Source of the DNA: Bacteroidota bacterium
GTDB taxonomy: Bacteria > Bacteroidota > Bacteroidia > Bacteroidales > Paludibacteraceae
Length of the DNA: 64,000 nt
Reading direction: 5' to 3'
NCBI GenBank assembly: GCA_023459355.1
Contig: JAEWUM010000033.1
Coordinates: 1-64,000, forward strand
Shown: positions 1 through 9,866 of the stretch, in pieces
Numbering within the stretch: position 1 is the first letter of the stretch
Layout: each line of letters starts with the position of its first letter
Made by a program: the position numbers and the translations under genes
The notes under the pieces: model-generated
Told to the model about the DNA's origin: nothing
Seen by the model: the letters and a program-made list of their open reading frames with translations, nothing else
Database searches by the model: none

Positions 1-33
1 TATTTCTCTTCTTTACAATAGTCAACCTGATTT

Positions 34-143
<110 letters not shown>

Positions 144-148
144 TTTAG

Positions 149-184
149 AATCCCGGTCACTGAAATATGTGATCGGGATTTTTT
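149..184 (+). terminator. rRNA operon terminator
   Basis: A 12-bp inverted repeat (AATCCCGGTCAC at 149-160 against GTGATCGGGATT at 169-180, one G-T pair) is followed by TTTT. It sits a few bases after the 5S gene and fits a rho-independent terminator of the rRNA operon. Confidence 0.9.
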
Positions 185-297
185 GTGCACCAAAGGCTGA
201 GGTGAAAAGCAAGTTGAGGAAAGCATGTTGGTCGTCAAGTCACCTTTCTTCAGCTACTAATTAAGCCAAATCAGTGGTATGGGCGATGAAAATATAT

Positions 298-305
298 TAT
301 CTTTG
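298..305 (+). promoter_or_regulatory. -7 box of the ligA promoter
   Basis: TATCTTTG matches the Bacteroidota sigma-ABfr -7 consensus TAnnTTTG exactly. Transcription would start near 311-312, so the ligA start must be the ATG at 324 and not the in-frame ATG at 279. Confidence 0.8.
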
Positions 306-323
306 CAAAAACAAAGGAATTAT

Positions 324-2357
324 ATGACACGTCAGGAAATCGACTCTTTGCGCCGTGAACTTCATCAACATAATCATAATTATTATGTGTTGAATAACCC
401 CACCATATCTGATTTCGAATTTGATGCCAAAATGAGGCAGCTTCAGGATATTGAAAGTAGATATCCGGAATTCTATGATCCTTTGTCTCCCACACAACGC
501 GTAGGGAGTGATATCACAACCTCATTCAATCAGGTTGCTCATCAATATCCGATGCTTTCGCTTGCAAATACTTACTCTGAAGGAGAAGTATCTGATTTTT
601 ATCAACGGGTTCAGAAAGCGTTGAATGAAGACTTCGAGTTGGTGTGTGAACTCAAATATGATGGTACTTCTATTTCCCTTATATATGAGAATGGTTTGTT
701 GCAAAGAGCCGTAACACGGGGTGATGGTGTGAAAGGTGATGACGTGACGGCTAATGTAAAGACTATTCGTAGTATTCCTCTTCAACTACATGGTGATTTT
801 CCTTCCAAATTCGAAATCAGAGGTGAAATTCTGATGCCCTGGGCCGTGTTTGATGAAATAAACAAAGAAAGAGAAGCCCAGGAAGAATCTTTGTTCGCCA
901 ATCCCAGAAATGCAGGCTCAGGTACGCTAAAATTACAAAACTCAGCGGTTGTTGCTTCCAGAAAACTGGATTCATTCTTATATAGTGTGTTGGGTGAAAA
1001 TTTACCTTTTACCACACATTTTGATAGTTTGCTGGCAGCCAGTTCATGGGGCTTTAAAATTTCCGATGCAGTCAGCGTCTGCAAATCGCTTGATGATGTG
1101 TTCGAATTTATACGTAAATGGGATGAAGAACGGAAAAATCTACCGGTAGCTACCGATGGTATTGTGATTAAGGTGAATCAATTCTCGCAACAGAAAATGC
1201 TCGGTTATACCGCTAAATCACCGCGTTGGGCAATAGCTTATAAATACCAGGCTGAAAAAGCGGTAACCAGACTTAATTCGGTTTCTTATCAGGTAGGTCG
1301 CACCGGGGCTGTAACTCCGGTTGCTAACCTTGATCCGGTTTTGTTGTCAGGGACGACCGTAAAAAGAGCTTCTTTGCATAATGCTGATATCATTGCATCT
1401 CTTGATTTGCACATCGGCGATATGGTTTATGTCGAAAAAGGGGGCGAAATCATTCCCAAAATAACAGCAGTGGCTGTTGAACAACGATTTATGATTGGAG
1501 ATAAAGTTCAGTTTATTAAAAGATGTCCTGAGTGTGGCTCAGAACTGATTCGTTACGAAGGAGAAGCTGCTCATTACTGTCCGAACGAGAATGCTTGTCC
1601 TCCTCAGATTAAAGGACGAATTGAGCACTTTGTCAGCAGAAAAGCCATGAATATTGAAGGACTTGGCGGTGAAACCATTAACCTCTTATATGAAAATGGT
1701 CTGTTGAAGAATATCGCGGATATTTATACCCTGAAGGTACCTGATTTGGCCAGATTGGAAAGACTGGGACCCAAGTCAGCTCAAAATATTAAAATTTCAT
1801 GTGAGAAATCAAAAGAAGTTCCTTTTGAAAGGGTTATCTTTGCACTTGGAATTCGTTTTGTTGGGGAGACAGTTGCAAAGAAACTTGCGCATGCTTTCCG
1901 GGATATCGAAAATCTGGAGCATGCTGAATATGAGGCTTTAATACAGGTTGATGAAATTGGCGACAGAATAGCTCAAAGTGTAATTCGCTATTTTGCTGAT
2001 GAAAATAACAGAGAGATCATCAGTCGCTTAAAGTCGTACGGACTGCAAATCTCACTTTCAGAAGACGAACTATTGCAGAAATCAGATAAACTGGCAGATA
2101 AAGTGGTTGTTATCAGCGGAACTTTCCGCTATTACTCCAGAGATGAATATAAAAAATTGATTGAACAACACGGAGGCAAGAATGCCGGTAGTGTGTCATC
2201 AAAAACTTCGTTCATCCTGGCCGGTGAAAATATGGGACCGGAAAAGCTTAAAAAAGCAGAAAGTCTCGGCATTCAATTGTTGAATGAGGATGAGTTTCTG
2301 AAACTTATTCAGAAAGAAAAAGAAGGGGGTAATATACAAATGGGATCGCTTTTTTAA
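324..2357 (+). CDS. ligA: NAD-dependent DNA ligase LigA
   Basis: LigA seals nicks in duplex DNA during replication and repair, using NAD+ to adenylate its active-site lysine. The KYDG motif at residues 111-114 supplies that lysine (K111 from the chosen start). An OB-fold region follows, then a four-cysteine zinc finger (CPEC near residue 400, with CPNENACPP after it), helix-hairpin-helix repeats and a C-terminal BRCT domain starting around LADKVVVISG. At 677 aa the length is normal for the family. The start at 324 is preferred because the ATG at 279 lies upstream of the promoter box at 298-305, and the remaining N-terminus (MTRQEIDSLRREL) resembles other LigA proteins. A short spacer leads to the DUF6913-type gene, so the two may be co-transcribed. 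Confidence 0.97.
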   Translation: MTRQEIDSLRRELHQHNHNYYVLNNPTISDFEFDAKMRQLQDIESRYPEFYDPLSPTQRVGSDITTSFNQVAHQYPMLSLANTYSEGEVSDFYQRVQKALNEDFELVCELKYDGTSISLIYENGLLQRAVTRGDGVKGDDVTANVKTIRSIPLQLHGDFPSKFEIRGEILMPWAVFDEINKEREAQEESLFANPRNAGSGTLKLQNSAVVASRKLDSFLYSVLGENLPFTTHFDSLLAASSWGFKISDAVSVCKSLDDVFEFIRKWDEERKNLPVATDGIVIKVNQFSQQKMLGYTAKSPRWAIAYKYQAEKAVTRLNSVSYQVGRTGAVTPVANLDPVLLSGTTVKRASLHNADIIASLDLHIGDMVYVEKGGEIIPKITAVAVEQRFMIGDKVQFIKRCPECGSELIRYEGEAAHYCPNENACPPQIKGRIEHFVSRKAMNIEGLGGETINLLYENGLLKNIADIYTLKVPDLARLERLGPKSAQNIKISCEKSKEVPFERVIFALGIRFVGETVAKKLAHAFRDIENLEHAEYEALIQVDEIGDRIAQSVIRYFADENNREIISRLKSYGLQISLSEDELLQKSDKLADKVVVISGTFRYYSRDEYKKLIEQHGGKNAGSVSSKTSFILAGENMGPEKLKKAESLGIQLLNEDEFLKLIQKEKEGGNIQMGSLF

Positions 2358-2366
2358 TCAAATATT

Positions 2367-2933
2367 ATGGCAGGGCAGTTAGTTAATTATGTTTTCAATA
2401 AAAGGGTGAGAAAGCACCTGAAGAACGAAATACGGAATAAGCAATTCGTAAATTACGATAAAGCAAAAACAATATTGTTGTTATTCGAGAGTAATTATTC
2501 AGAGAAGAATCCGGAAACAAAAAGAATTATTCAGTCTTTAACTGCTGATGGAAAGAAAGTAACTGCATGGGGTTATGTTGAAAAGAAAAATATCACTTCA
2601 CCAGCCTACCCTGAATATAGAATCTTGAACCAAAAAGATCTTGGAATATTTCAAAAACCTCATGAACAACTGATTCAGGAGTTAATCCGTCAGGAATATG
2701 ATTTATTGATAGATATTTCAATTAAAAGATTCGTTGCTTTGGATTATATTGTGTTGCATTCCAATGCAAAATGTAAGTCAGGGATGAAAAAAACGGAAGT
2801 GAATTTATATGACTTTGCAGTTGACCTAGAATCTCATTTAAAAGAAAATGAAATACAGCCCGACGATTTGGAATATTCTTTTTTATATAAACAGATATTA
2901 TTTTATCTGAAAAACATACAAACTAACGATTAA
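2367..2933 (+). CDS. DUF6913-type conserved protein
   Basis: This 188-residue protein has no known function. It resembles a family conserved in Bacteroidota (DUF6913, from memory of its basic N-terminus and its usual place beside dapA). It starts with a strongly basic segment (KRVRKHLKNEIRNK), then an alternating alpha/beta pattern with hydrophobic strands ILLLFES and DLLIDIS. It has no signal peptide and no membrane segment, so it is probably cytoplasmic. It begins 9 bp after ligA and dapA follows with its own promoter box overlapping the end of this spacer. No catalytic motif could be recognised. Confidence 0.75.
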   Translation: MAGQLVNYVFNKRVRKHLKNEIRNKQFVNYDKAKTILLLFESNYSEKNPETKRIIQSLTADGKKVTAWGYVEKKNITSPAYPEYRILNQKDLGIFQKPHEQLIQELIRQEYDLLIDISIKRFVALDYIVLHSNAKCKSGMKKTEVNLYDFAVDLESHLKENEIQPDDLEYSFLYKQILFYLKNIQTND

Positions 2934-2938
2934 AAACG

Positions 2939-2946
2939 TATTTTTG
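2939..2946 (+). promoter_or_regulatory. -7 box of the dapA promoter
   Basis: TATTTTTG matches TAnnTTTG and lies 23 bp before the dapA ATG, giving a leader of about 18 nt. Confidence 0.75.
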
Positions 2947-2969
2947 TACCCGAAAAGAACTATTTACCA

Positions 2970-3851
2970 ATGATACATAGCAAATTGAAAGGAATGGGTG
3001 TTGCGCTGATAACCCCGTTTAAGGAAGATGAGACGATTGATTTTGATTCACTGGCAAGATTGGTGGAGCATCAAATTAAAAACGGTACTGATTATCTGGT
3101 TGTTTGTGGAACAACTGCAGAAACTCCGACGCTGACTGAAGCTGAAAAGGAAGAAATCAAGCGTTTTGTCGTGGATATTAATAATAGTCGTATTCCCATC
3201 GTTTATGGTATCGGAGGTAATAATACAAAACAAATAGTTGAGAAAGTACAACATACCGACCTGACCGGAATCGATGCGATTCTTTCGGTAACGCCATATT
3301 ATAATAAACCCTCACAGGAAGGATTATATCAGCATTATGCAGCAATTGCTGCTGTTTCACCGGTTCCGTTAATCTTGTATAATGTTCCGGGAAGAACCGG
3401 TGTGAATATGACTGCAGAAACAACACTTCACCTGGCAAAGGAGTTCCCGGCTATTTGTGCAGTTAAGGAGGCTTCCGGCAGCTTCAGCCAGATTGATGAT
3501 ATCATTAAAAATAAACCGGCTGATTTTATGGTAATTTCAGGAGACGATGGTATCACCTTCCCTTTGATCACACTTGGTGCTGTCGGGGTTATTTCTGTGA
3601 TTGGAAATGCTTTCCCGAAGGAATTCAGTCGCATGGTACGACTGGCTCTGCAGGGTGATTATGAGAATGCGAGAAACATACATCATCGTTTTACCGAGTT
3701 AATTGAACTCTTATTTGTTGAAGGAAATCCTGCCGGAGTGAAAAGTATGCTGGCTGTAATGGGTTTGATCAATAATAAGTTACGTTTGCCTTTGGTTCCC
3801 AATACCATTAAAACCTATGAGAAAATCAGACAGGTGTTGAACAGACTGTAA
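2970..3851 (+). CDS. dapA: 4-hydroxy-tetrahydrodipicolinate synthase
   Basis: DapA condenses pyruvate with aspartate semialdehyde, the first committed step to diaminopimelate and lysine. All family hallmarks are present: GTTAE at residues 47-51, the YYN motif at 110-112, Y137 in LYNVPGRT, R142, and the Schiff-base lysine K166 in AVKEASG. Length (293 aa) is standard for the TIM-barrel enzyme. It has its own promoter box and is closed by a perfect 13-bp hairpin terminator, so it is probably a single-gene unit with some read-through from ligA. Confidence 0.97.
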   Translation: MIHSKLKGMGVALITPFKEDETIDFDSLARLVEHQIKNGTDYLVVCGTTAETPTLTEAEKEEIKRFVVDINNSRIPIVYGIGGNNTKQIVEKVQHTDLTGIDAILSVTPYYNKPSQEGLYQHYAAIAAVSPVPLILYNVPGRTGVNMTAETTLHLAKEFPAICAVKEASGSFSQIDDIIKNKPADFMVISGDDGITFPLITLGAVGVISVIGNAFPKEFSRMVRLALQGDYENARNIHHRFTELIELLFVEGNPAGVKSMLAVMGLINNKLRLPLVPNTIKTYEKIRQVLNRL

Positions 3852-3887
3852 TGAAATTACAACAGAGCTTATAAGCAGTTATTGCTG

Positions 3888-3922
3888 AATCGGAATATTT
3901 TTACGCGAAATATTCCGATTTT
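3888..3922 (+). terminator. dapA terminator
   Basis: Perfect 13-bp inverted repeat (AATCGGAATATTT at 3888-3900, AAATATTCCGATT at 3908-3920) with a 7-nt loop and a T-rich 3' flank, 37 bp after the dapA stop codon. Confidence 0.85.
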
Positions 3923-3935
3923 CATTTATTTATTT

Positions 3936-3943
3936 TATCTTTC
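3936..3943 (+). promoter_or_regulatory. -7 box of the putA promoter
   Basis: TATCTTTC matches seven of eight positions of TAnnTTTG and lies 15 bp before the putA ATG, directly after the dapA terminator. Confidence 0.55.
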
Positions 3944-3958
3944 GCAAAAAATAACCTG

Positions 3959-6900
3959 ATGGAAAAAATTGCGAAAAAAGAAGTAATTGATTTTGTAATC
4001 GATTTACTCACACATACCGAAAAAGAAATTACGGATGAGGAAAGAATGGAGCAGCTGAAGTATGCTTCACTGGTGAAAAATGAAAATGATAAGGCTTTGC
4101 TCACCAGGATGCTGGACGAATCCTCACAAATCAGGAATAACAGGAAACTCGCACGGAGGATGAAGTATTTGCTGGATCTTTATGGAATCCCGGCTTTCTT
4201 TAATCGTTTTGATGCGATGTTGATGTGGCTTTTTACTAAATTCGGTTATATGTTTGATTTTATAGCCATGCCTGTTTTCAGGAAGAAATTGCGTAATGAT
4301 ACCTCGAAAGTGATTATCAATGAAAAACCAACAGTTTTCTTCCACCACCTTAAAATGCGAAAATCAGAAAAAATCGGCCAGAATGTCAATATTTTAGGAG
4401 AAGTTGTGTTGGGTGACAAAGAAGCGGATGATCGTTACTATCATTATCTTAAAGCGCTTGAAAATCCGCAGATTAATTATATTTCCATCAAAATTTCCGG
4501 TATTTATGCTCAGATTACGCCACTTAACTACGAGCACAACAAAGCAGAACTGATCAATCGTTTATCAGCTATTTTCAAAAAGGCAATTGAATATCCATAT
4601 AAAGATGAAGATGGTTTTCTCAGACCCAAGTTTGTCAATCTCGACATGGAAGAATATAAAGACACCCGCCTTACGCTTGATGTGTATAAGGAGACATTGA
4701 GTCTTTCTGAATTTAAAAATTATACAGCAGGTATTGTCGTGCAAACCTATTTGCCTGATGCCTGGAGTTTTCAGTCAGAACTACTTGATTTTGCTCATAA
4801 AAGGGTTATGAATGGTGGTGCTCATCTGAAAATGAGATTAGTAAAAGGAGCTAATTTAGCTATGGAGACTGTGATATCTTCTTTAAAAGGATGGGAGAAT
4901 CCGATATACGATAATAAAACTGATGTAGATGCCAACTACCTGAAAATACTTGACCGCGCATTGTTGCCTGATAATGCTTCTGTGATGCATATCGGGGTGG
5001 CATCACATAATTTGTTTACGATTGCGTATGCTCATTTGTTGTCGAAACGTTATGAGGTGGAAGCTTTTCTGAGCTTCGAAATGCTGGAAGGTATGGCAAA
5101 TTATCTTCCACGGGTTCTTAAGTCAATTAATAAACAAATTATCTTATACACACCTGTTGTCAGCGATAAGAATTTCCTGAATGCTGTGGCTTATTTGGTC
5201 AGGCGGTTGGATGAGAATACAGGAAAAGATAATTTTTTAAGCTATTCTTTTGATTTGCAGTATGGAAGTGAGGCCTGGAACATGCTGAGAAATCAGTTTG
5301 AATGTGCCTATGACAGAAAGGATACGGTGAGTATTTATCCTAAAAGAATCCAGAACCGGCTAAACAAACCTCAAATACAACCTGAAATGAGGGTGTTTGC
5401 AAATGAACCGGATACAAACTTTGATTTGATACCCAATAAAATCTGGGCTGCCGGAATCAACAAAAAATGGAAAAAGAAAGCAGAAGATGAAAAATATGAA
5501 ATACCGGTTCAAATAGGTGCGCAATTCGTAAAAACGAATGTGCTGCAGATCTATCCGGATCATAATCAACAGGACAAAGTAACAGTATGTGTGGTACATC
5601 AGGCCGGTTTGGATCAACTAAAAGAAATTGTTCAGATTGCTGATGATGACAGGGCCGGATGGAGTAATTTATCTTTTGCAGAAATCAAAGCCGTTTTGCA
5701 CCGTACCGCAGATAGGTTGTCGGATAAACGTGGAGATTTGATTGGTTGTATGTCGGCTATCACCGGAAAGACCTTTTATGAAGGCGATGTGGAGGTTTCG
5801 GAAGCAATCGACTTTTGCCGTTATTATCCTTTGTCGCTGGAGTCATTCTACAGCCTTGAATCAGTAGAGCTTACTCCTAAAGGAGTGGTGCTGGTGATAC
5901 CACCCTGGAACTTTCCAACAGCGATACCAGTTGGTGGTGTGGCTGCTGCTCTGGCAGGTGGAAATCGTGTGATTCTGAAGCCGGCAACAGTTGCTTTCCC
6001 GATTGCCTGGGAGTTTGTGCAGTGTTTTTGGGATGCCGGGGTGCCAAAAGAAGCGTTGCAGCTTGTTTGTCCCGATAGCCGTGAATCGTTGAACTACCTG
6101 GTGAGTCACCCGGTAATTAAACATGTTATTTTTACCGGGGGTACAGACACTGCACTGAAAATCATGGAGATGAATCCCCGTTGTCCGATTTCGGCGGAAA
6201 CAGGAGGGAAAAATGCCATGATTTTAACTTCTTCGTGCGACCGTGACCACGCGATACAGAATATACTGACTTCGGCTTTCAGTAATGCCGGACAAAAATG
6301 CTCCGCCTGTTCTCTGTTGATTTTAGAAAAGGATATATATAGCGACGAAATTTTCAGAGAAAAGTTAAAGGATGCTGTATTGAGTTTGCATGCCGGTAGC
6401 GCCTGGGATCCGGCGAATATTGTAGGTCCTATGGTGACAAATAAAAATGATAAACTGTTGAAAGCATTTGAACTGGAGTCCGGAGAAGAATGGCTTGTAG
6501 AACCCGTTTTTGCCGACTCAAAACAGTATGTCTTAAAGCCAGCGGTCAAGTGGGGAGTAAAATCAGGAAGTTATACATTCAAAACCGAGTTATTTGCACC
6601 TCTACTGGCTGTTGTTTGTATGGAGGACCTGCAACATGGGATACAGTTGGTAAACAGTTCAGAATACGGACTTACATCCGGATTGCAGAGTTTGGATGAA
6701 AGAGAACATGCAATCTGGACTGAGAAGATTCAGGCGGGAAATCTATACATAAACAGAGGAATTACGGGTGCTATTGTAAGCCGGCAACCATTCGGTGGAA
6801 TGAAACGCTCTGCTTTCGGGGCTGGAATTAAGGCAGGTGGACCCAATTATGCCTTGTCTTTTCTTAATATTAAGGAAAAAGAAAAACAATTATCTACTGT

Positions 6901-7462
6901 TATTGCGCGTGAATTAAATATCCTGATTTCAGATAAAATCATTGATTTTGAGGATGCAACAAGGTTAAGTAAGGCAATGCATAGTTTCCGGTATGCTTGT
7001 GATACTGAGTTTTTGTTGGAAAAAGATATTCACAATATTCACGGGGAAAGGAATATTTTGCGATATTTGCCTGTTCAAAAGATGGTTTTCAGAATCTATC
7101 CTGATGATAAACCGATTGATATCATGCTTGTATTGTCAGCAGCAGCTGTTTTAGAGGTACCCTTGATAATCAGCTGTGCTTCTTTGTTCTCATTTTCAGA
7201 GAAACTGAAAACAATTCACCCTGATATCGGGTTTAAATATGAGGACGACCAGTCATTTATCCTGAACTTGTCTCGATATGAACGAATCAGGACATGTGGT
7301 CCGGATCTTCCGGAATCATTGTATCGTGCAGCTGCCTCAGCTGGAATATACATTGCGAATGCAAAACCGGTAGTCGAAGGAAGAGTCGAATTATTACATT
7401 ATTTACGGGAACAAAGTATAAGTTACGAATATCACAGGTATGGGAATATTATCAAAAGCTAA
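3959..7462 (+). CDS. putA: Bifunctional proline dehydrogenase / glutamate semialdehyde dehydrogenase
   Basis: The protein oxidises proline to glutamate in two steps, passing electrons from an FAD domain to the quinone pool and then reducing NAD+. The N-terminal half is the proline dehydrogenase barrel (MRLVKGANLAME near residue 292, SFEMLEGMA further on). The second half is an aldehyde dehydrogenase: PPWNFPTAIP substrate/cofactor loop, FTGGTDTA cofactor motif, general base E747 in SAETGGKN and catalytic cysteine C781 in NAGQKCSAC. At 1167 aa it has about 150 residues beyond the dehydrogenase core, a common feature of Bacteroidota PutA proteins. No DNA-binding domain is visible, so it should not autoregulate as enterobacterial PutA does. 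panE overlaps its last 23 bp, indicating co-transcription. Confidence 0.93.
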   Translation: MEKIAKKEVIDFVIDLLTHTEKEITDEERMEQLKYASLVKNENDKALLTRMLDESSQIRNNRKLARRMKYLLDLYGIPAFFNRFDAMLMWLFTKFGYMFDFIAMPVFRKKLRNDTSKVIINEKPTVFFHHLKMRKSEKIGQNVNILGEVVLGDKEADDRYYHYLKALENPQINYISIKISGIYAQITPLNYEHNKAELINRLSAIFKKAIEYPYKDEDGFLRPKFVNLDMEEYKDTRLTLDVYKETLSLSEFKNYTAGIVVQTYLPDAWSFQSELLDFAHKRVMNGGAHLKMRLVKGANLAMETVISSLKGWENPIYDNKTDVDANYLKILDRALLPDNASVMHIGVASHNLFTIAYAHLLSKRYEVEAFLSFEMLEGMANYLPRVLKSINKQIILYTPVVSDKNFLNAVAYLVRRLDENTGKDNFLSYSFDLQYGSEAWNMLRNQFECAYDRKDTVSIYPKRIQNRLNKPQIQPEMRVFANEPDTNFDLIPNKIWAAGINKKWKKKAEDEKYEIPVQIGAQFVKTNVLQIYPDHNQQDKVTVCVVHQAGLDQLKEIVQIADDDRAGWSNLSFAEIKAVLHRTADRLSDKRGDLIGCMSAITGKTFYEGDVEVSEAIDFCRYYPLSLESFYSLESVELTPKGVVLVIPPWNFPTAIPVGGVAAALAGGNRVILKPATVAFPIAWEFVQCFWDAGVPKEALQLVCPDSRESLNYLVSHPVIKHVIFTGGTDTALKIMEMNPRCPISAETGGKNAMILTSSCDRDHAIQNILTSAFSNAGQKCSACSLLILEKDIYSDEIFREKLKDAVLSLHAGSAWDPANIVGPMVTNKNDKLLKAFELESGEEWLVEPVFADSKQYVLKPAVKWGVKSGSYTFKTELFAPLLAVVCMEDLQHGIQLVNSSEYGLTSGLQSLDEREHAIWTEKIQAGNLYINRGITGAIVSRQPFGGMKRSAFGAGIKAGGPNYALSFLNIKEKEKQLSTVIARELNILISDKIIDFEDATRLSKAMHSFRYACDTEFLLEKDIHNIHGERNILRYLPVQKMVFRIYPDDKPIDIMLVLSAAAVLEVPLIISCASLFSFSEKLKTIHPDIGFKYEDDQSFILNLSRYERIRTCGPDLPESLYRAAASAGIYIANAKPVVEGRVELLHYLREQSISYEYHRYGNIIKS

Positions 7463-8378
7463 AACAAAAATTGTATTTGTCGGAATTGGTGGAGTAGGAG
7501 GTTATTATGGCGGATTAGTTTCGCATCATGCTGAAAATAATCCTGATATCGCAGTCTGTTTTGTTGCAAGGGGAGCCAATCTTGAGGCTATTCGTGAGAA
7601 AGGTCTGCAGGTGAGCGATGAGCACCGACGTTTTGTGACTCATCCGGCAATTGCAACTGATAAAGTCGAAGAGATTGGAAAAGCCGATTACATCGTGTTG
7701 GCTACAAAGAGTTATGATTTAGATGCTACCATGCTGCAAATCAAACCTATGGTGTCGCCCGGAACGATTATACTGCCATTGTTGAATGGCATTGATAATA
7801 CGGCCAGGCTGAGAGCTTACTTTCCTGATAATGAGGTTTGGTACGGTTGCGTTTACATCATCACCCGCCTGATTGCTCCCGGGATCATTGAAGATTCAGG
7901 AAATGTGCATTTCATGCATTTCGGACATGAAAAGAAAGTCTCAGAACAACTGCTTTTTATTGAAGATTTGTTTTTAAAATCAGGTATTGAAGTTGCCCGC
8001 AAAGAAGAACCTGTAAAAGCCATTTGGCGTAAGTTTTTTTATATTTCAACAACGGCCGCGCTCACCACTTACCTGAATACTGATTTCAGGAGTCTGGTTT
8101 GGGATGAGGATAAAAAACCACTCTATCTGGAGATTATGGAGGAATTATTCACTATTTCTGAGGCTGAGGGAGTGGGGCTTTATGACGGCATAATTGATGA
8201 CATGCTGAAATACGGGGGCAGTCTTCCTGCCGGCAGCACTTCCTCGATGAACAGTGATTACTTAGCCGGCAGGCGCACCGAAGTTGAAACTTTGATTGGC
8301 GTTGTGGTCAGGCTCGGTCAAAAGTACGGCATATCCACACCTGTATATTCAAAAGTGTATGAAAAGCTGAGAAACTGA
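7440..8378 (+). CDS. panE: 2-dehydropantoate 2-reductase
   Basis: A ketopantoate reductase of the PanE/ApbA family, which reduces 2-dehydropantoate to pantoate with NADPH for coenzyme A synthesis. The N-terminal Rossmann fold shows GIGGVGGYYGG at residues 15-25, followed by the NGIDN segment and a C-terminal helical domain with K in EPVKAIWRKFF, where the catalytic lysine is expected. 312 aa is typical. The start overlaps the 3' end of putA by 23 bp, so translation is probably coupled. The family also includes reductases for other 2-oxo acids, so the substrate is assigned by family only. It runs convergently into cca with an 11-bp gap. Confidence 0.85.
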   Translation: MGILSKAKTKIVFVGIGGVGGYYGGLVSHHAENNPDIAVCFVARGANLEAIREKGLQVSDEHRRFVTHPAIATDKVEEIGKADYIVLATKSYDLDATMLQIKPMVSPGTIILPLLNGIDNTARLRAYFPDNEVWYGCVYIITRLIAPGIIEDSGNVHFMHFGHEKKVSEQLLFIEDLFLKSGIEVARKEEPVKAIWRKFFYISTTAALTTYLNTDFRSLVWDEDKKPLYLEIMEELFTISEAEGVGLYDGIIDDMLKYGGSLPAGSTSSMNSDYLAGRRTEVETLIGVVVRLGQKYGISTPVYSKVYEKLRN

Positions 8379-8389
8379 TTACCGACAAA

Positions 8390-9811
8390 CTATGCCAGAT
8401 TATTTTCCTGTTCAGTTTTTATTAATTCGCGGGCAATTTCAAACATGTATTTCTTAGCGGCCTCATACTCGTTTGGTATAATACCATCGAGAATAGCATC
8501 CTTGATTTTTGTCTTGATGTCACCCACAATGGCACAGGCCGGGAGATTGAAAGTCTCCATAATTTCTTTTCCATCGATGGGTGGCTGAAAATTACGTACC
8601 CGGTCTTTTTCTTCAATCTCTTTCAGTTTCTGTCTGACAAGTTGGAAGTTAGCCCTGAAGCGTTTCACTTTCTCCGGATTCTTTGAAGTGATGTCGGCTT
8701 CACACAGCATCATCAGATCATCAATATCATCACCTGCATCGAACAACAAGCGTCTCACGGCTGAATCTGTCACTTCATCTTCGCTGAGTACAATGGGTCG
8801 CATGTGCAGCGAAACCATTTTCTGCACGTATTTCATTTTCTCGTTCTGCGGCAATTTCATCTTGCGGAAAATCCCCGGAATCATTTTCTCTCCCACGTAA
8901 TTGTGGTTGTGAAATGTCCATCCGAGTCTGTTATCGAAACGTTTGGTACGAGGTTTTCCAATGTCGTGGAGTAAAGCCGACCAGCGTAACCAAAGATTAT
9001 CGGTTTTTTCACACAAACCATCCAGCACGGCCAGCGTATGATAAAAATTGTCTTTGTGACCAATACCTTCTTTTGTTTCAGCTCCTTTGAGTGCCAACAG
9101 TTCAGGGAAAATCAATTCCAATAATCCTGTTTTCTCCAGTAAAATAAATCCTACTGAAGGCTTTCGCGACAGCATGATTTTATTCAATTCATCTGCGATA
9201 CGTTCTTTGGAGATGATGGCTATACGTTCTTTATTTCTTATGATAGCATCGAAGGTGTTGGTTTCAAGAAAGAAGCCCAGTTGTGCAGAAAAACGAATGC
9301 CCCGCATCATGCGAAGCGGGTCGTCGGAAAAGGTGATATCGGGGTTTAAGGGCGTCCTGATGACGAAGTTTTTAAGGTCTTCCAATCCGTTAAACGGGTC
9401 AACAAGTTCTCCGTAGGTCGCCTTATTCAAGCTAAGCGCCAACGCGTTGATGGTGAAGTCACGCCGGTTTTGATCGTCTTCCAGCGTGCCATCTTCAACA
9501 ATCGGTTTACGCGATTCACTGCGGTACGATTCCTTTCTGGCGCCAACAAATTCAATTTCAATATCTTTGTATTTAATTTGGGCAGTGCCAAAATTCTTGA
9601 ACACAGTCAGATTGGCTTTTTTGCCGAGTTTTGCCGTAACTTTTTCTGCCAGTTCAATTCCGCTTCCCACGACAACAATATCAATATCCTTGGAAGCTCT
9701 TTTCAAAAAAATATCCCGGACATAACCGCCGATTACGTAGCATGCTTTTTCGTTTTCGTCGGCTATGTCTGAGATGAGGTGAAATATCTTATCGTTTAAA
9801 TGTTGTATCAT
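8390..9811 (-). CDS. cca: CCA tRNA nucleotidyltransferase with HD domain
   Basis: A class II nucleotidyltransferase that adds or repairs the 3' CCA of tRNAs. The polymerase core has GGYVRD at residues 28-33, the metal-binding aspartates in DIDIV (D42, D44), RRDFTINAL at 116-124 and the DDPLRMMRGIRF block near 164-174. A C-terminal HD domain (LLHDIGKPR, H282-D283) suggests phosphohydrolase activity, as in other HD-bearing family members. The ATG at 9811 gives 473 aa; a TTG start at 9850 is rejected because it lies inside the promoter -7 box at 9848-9855. The tRNA-Thr in this window lacks an encoded CCA and so depends on this enzyme, whereas tRNA-Lys has CCA encoded. Confidence 0.92.
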   Translation of the reverse strand: MIQHLNDKIFHLISDIADENEKACYVIGGYVRDIFLKRASKDIDIVVVGSGIELAEKVTAKLGKKANLTVFKNFGTAQIKYKDIEIEFVGARKESYRSESRKPIVEDGTLEDDQNRRDFTINALALSLNKATYGELVDPFNGLEDLKNFVIRTPLNPDITFSDDPLRMMRGIRFSAQLGFFLETNTFDAIIRNKERIAIISKERIADELNKIMLSRKPSVGFILLEKTGLLELIFPELLALKGAETKEGIGHKDNFYHTLAVLDGLCEKTDNLWLRWSALLHDIGKPRTKRFDNRLGWTFHNHNYVGEKMIPGIFRKMKLPQNEKMKYVQKMVSLHMRPIVLSEDEVTDSAVRRLLFDAGDDIDDLMMLCEADITSKNPEKVKRFRANFQLVRQKLKEIEEKDRVRNFQPPIDGKEIMETFNLPACAIVGDIKTKIKDAILDGIIPNEYEAAKKYMFEIARELIKTEQENNLA

Positions 9812-9847
9812 CTGTCGGGAAACGTGTAAATCTTCTTTAAATTTCCG

Positions 9848-9855
9848 CAAAGATA
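9848..9855 (-). promoter_or_regulatory. -7 box of the cca promoter
   Basis: On the minus strand this reads TATCTTTG, an exact match to TAnnTTTG. It lies 36 bp upstream of the ATG at 9811. Confidence 0.8.
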
Positions 9856-9866
9856 CGACATTTTAC

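Noticed and set aside
279..323. Longer start for ligA (ATG at 279)
   Set aside because: It lies upstream of the exact -7 box at 298-305, and the extra residues do not resemble LigA.
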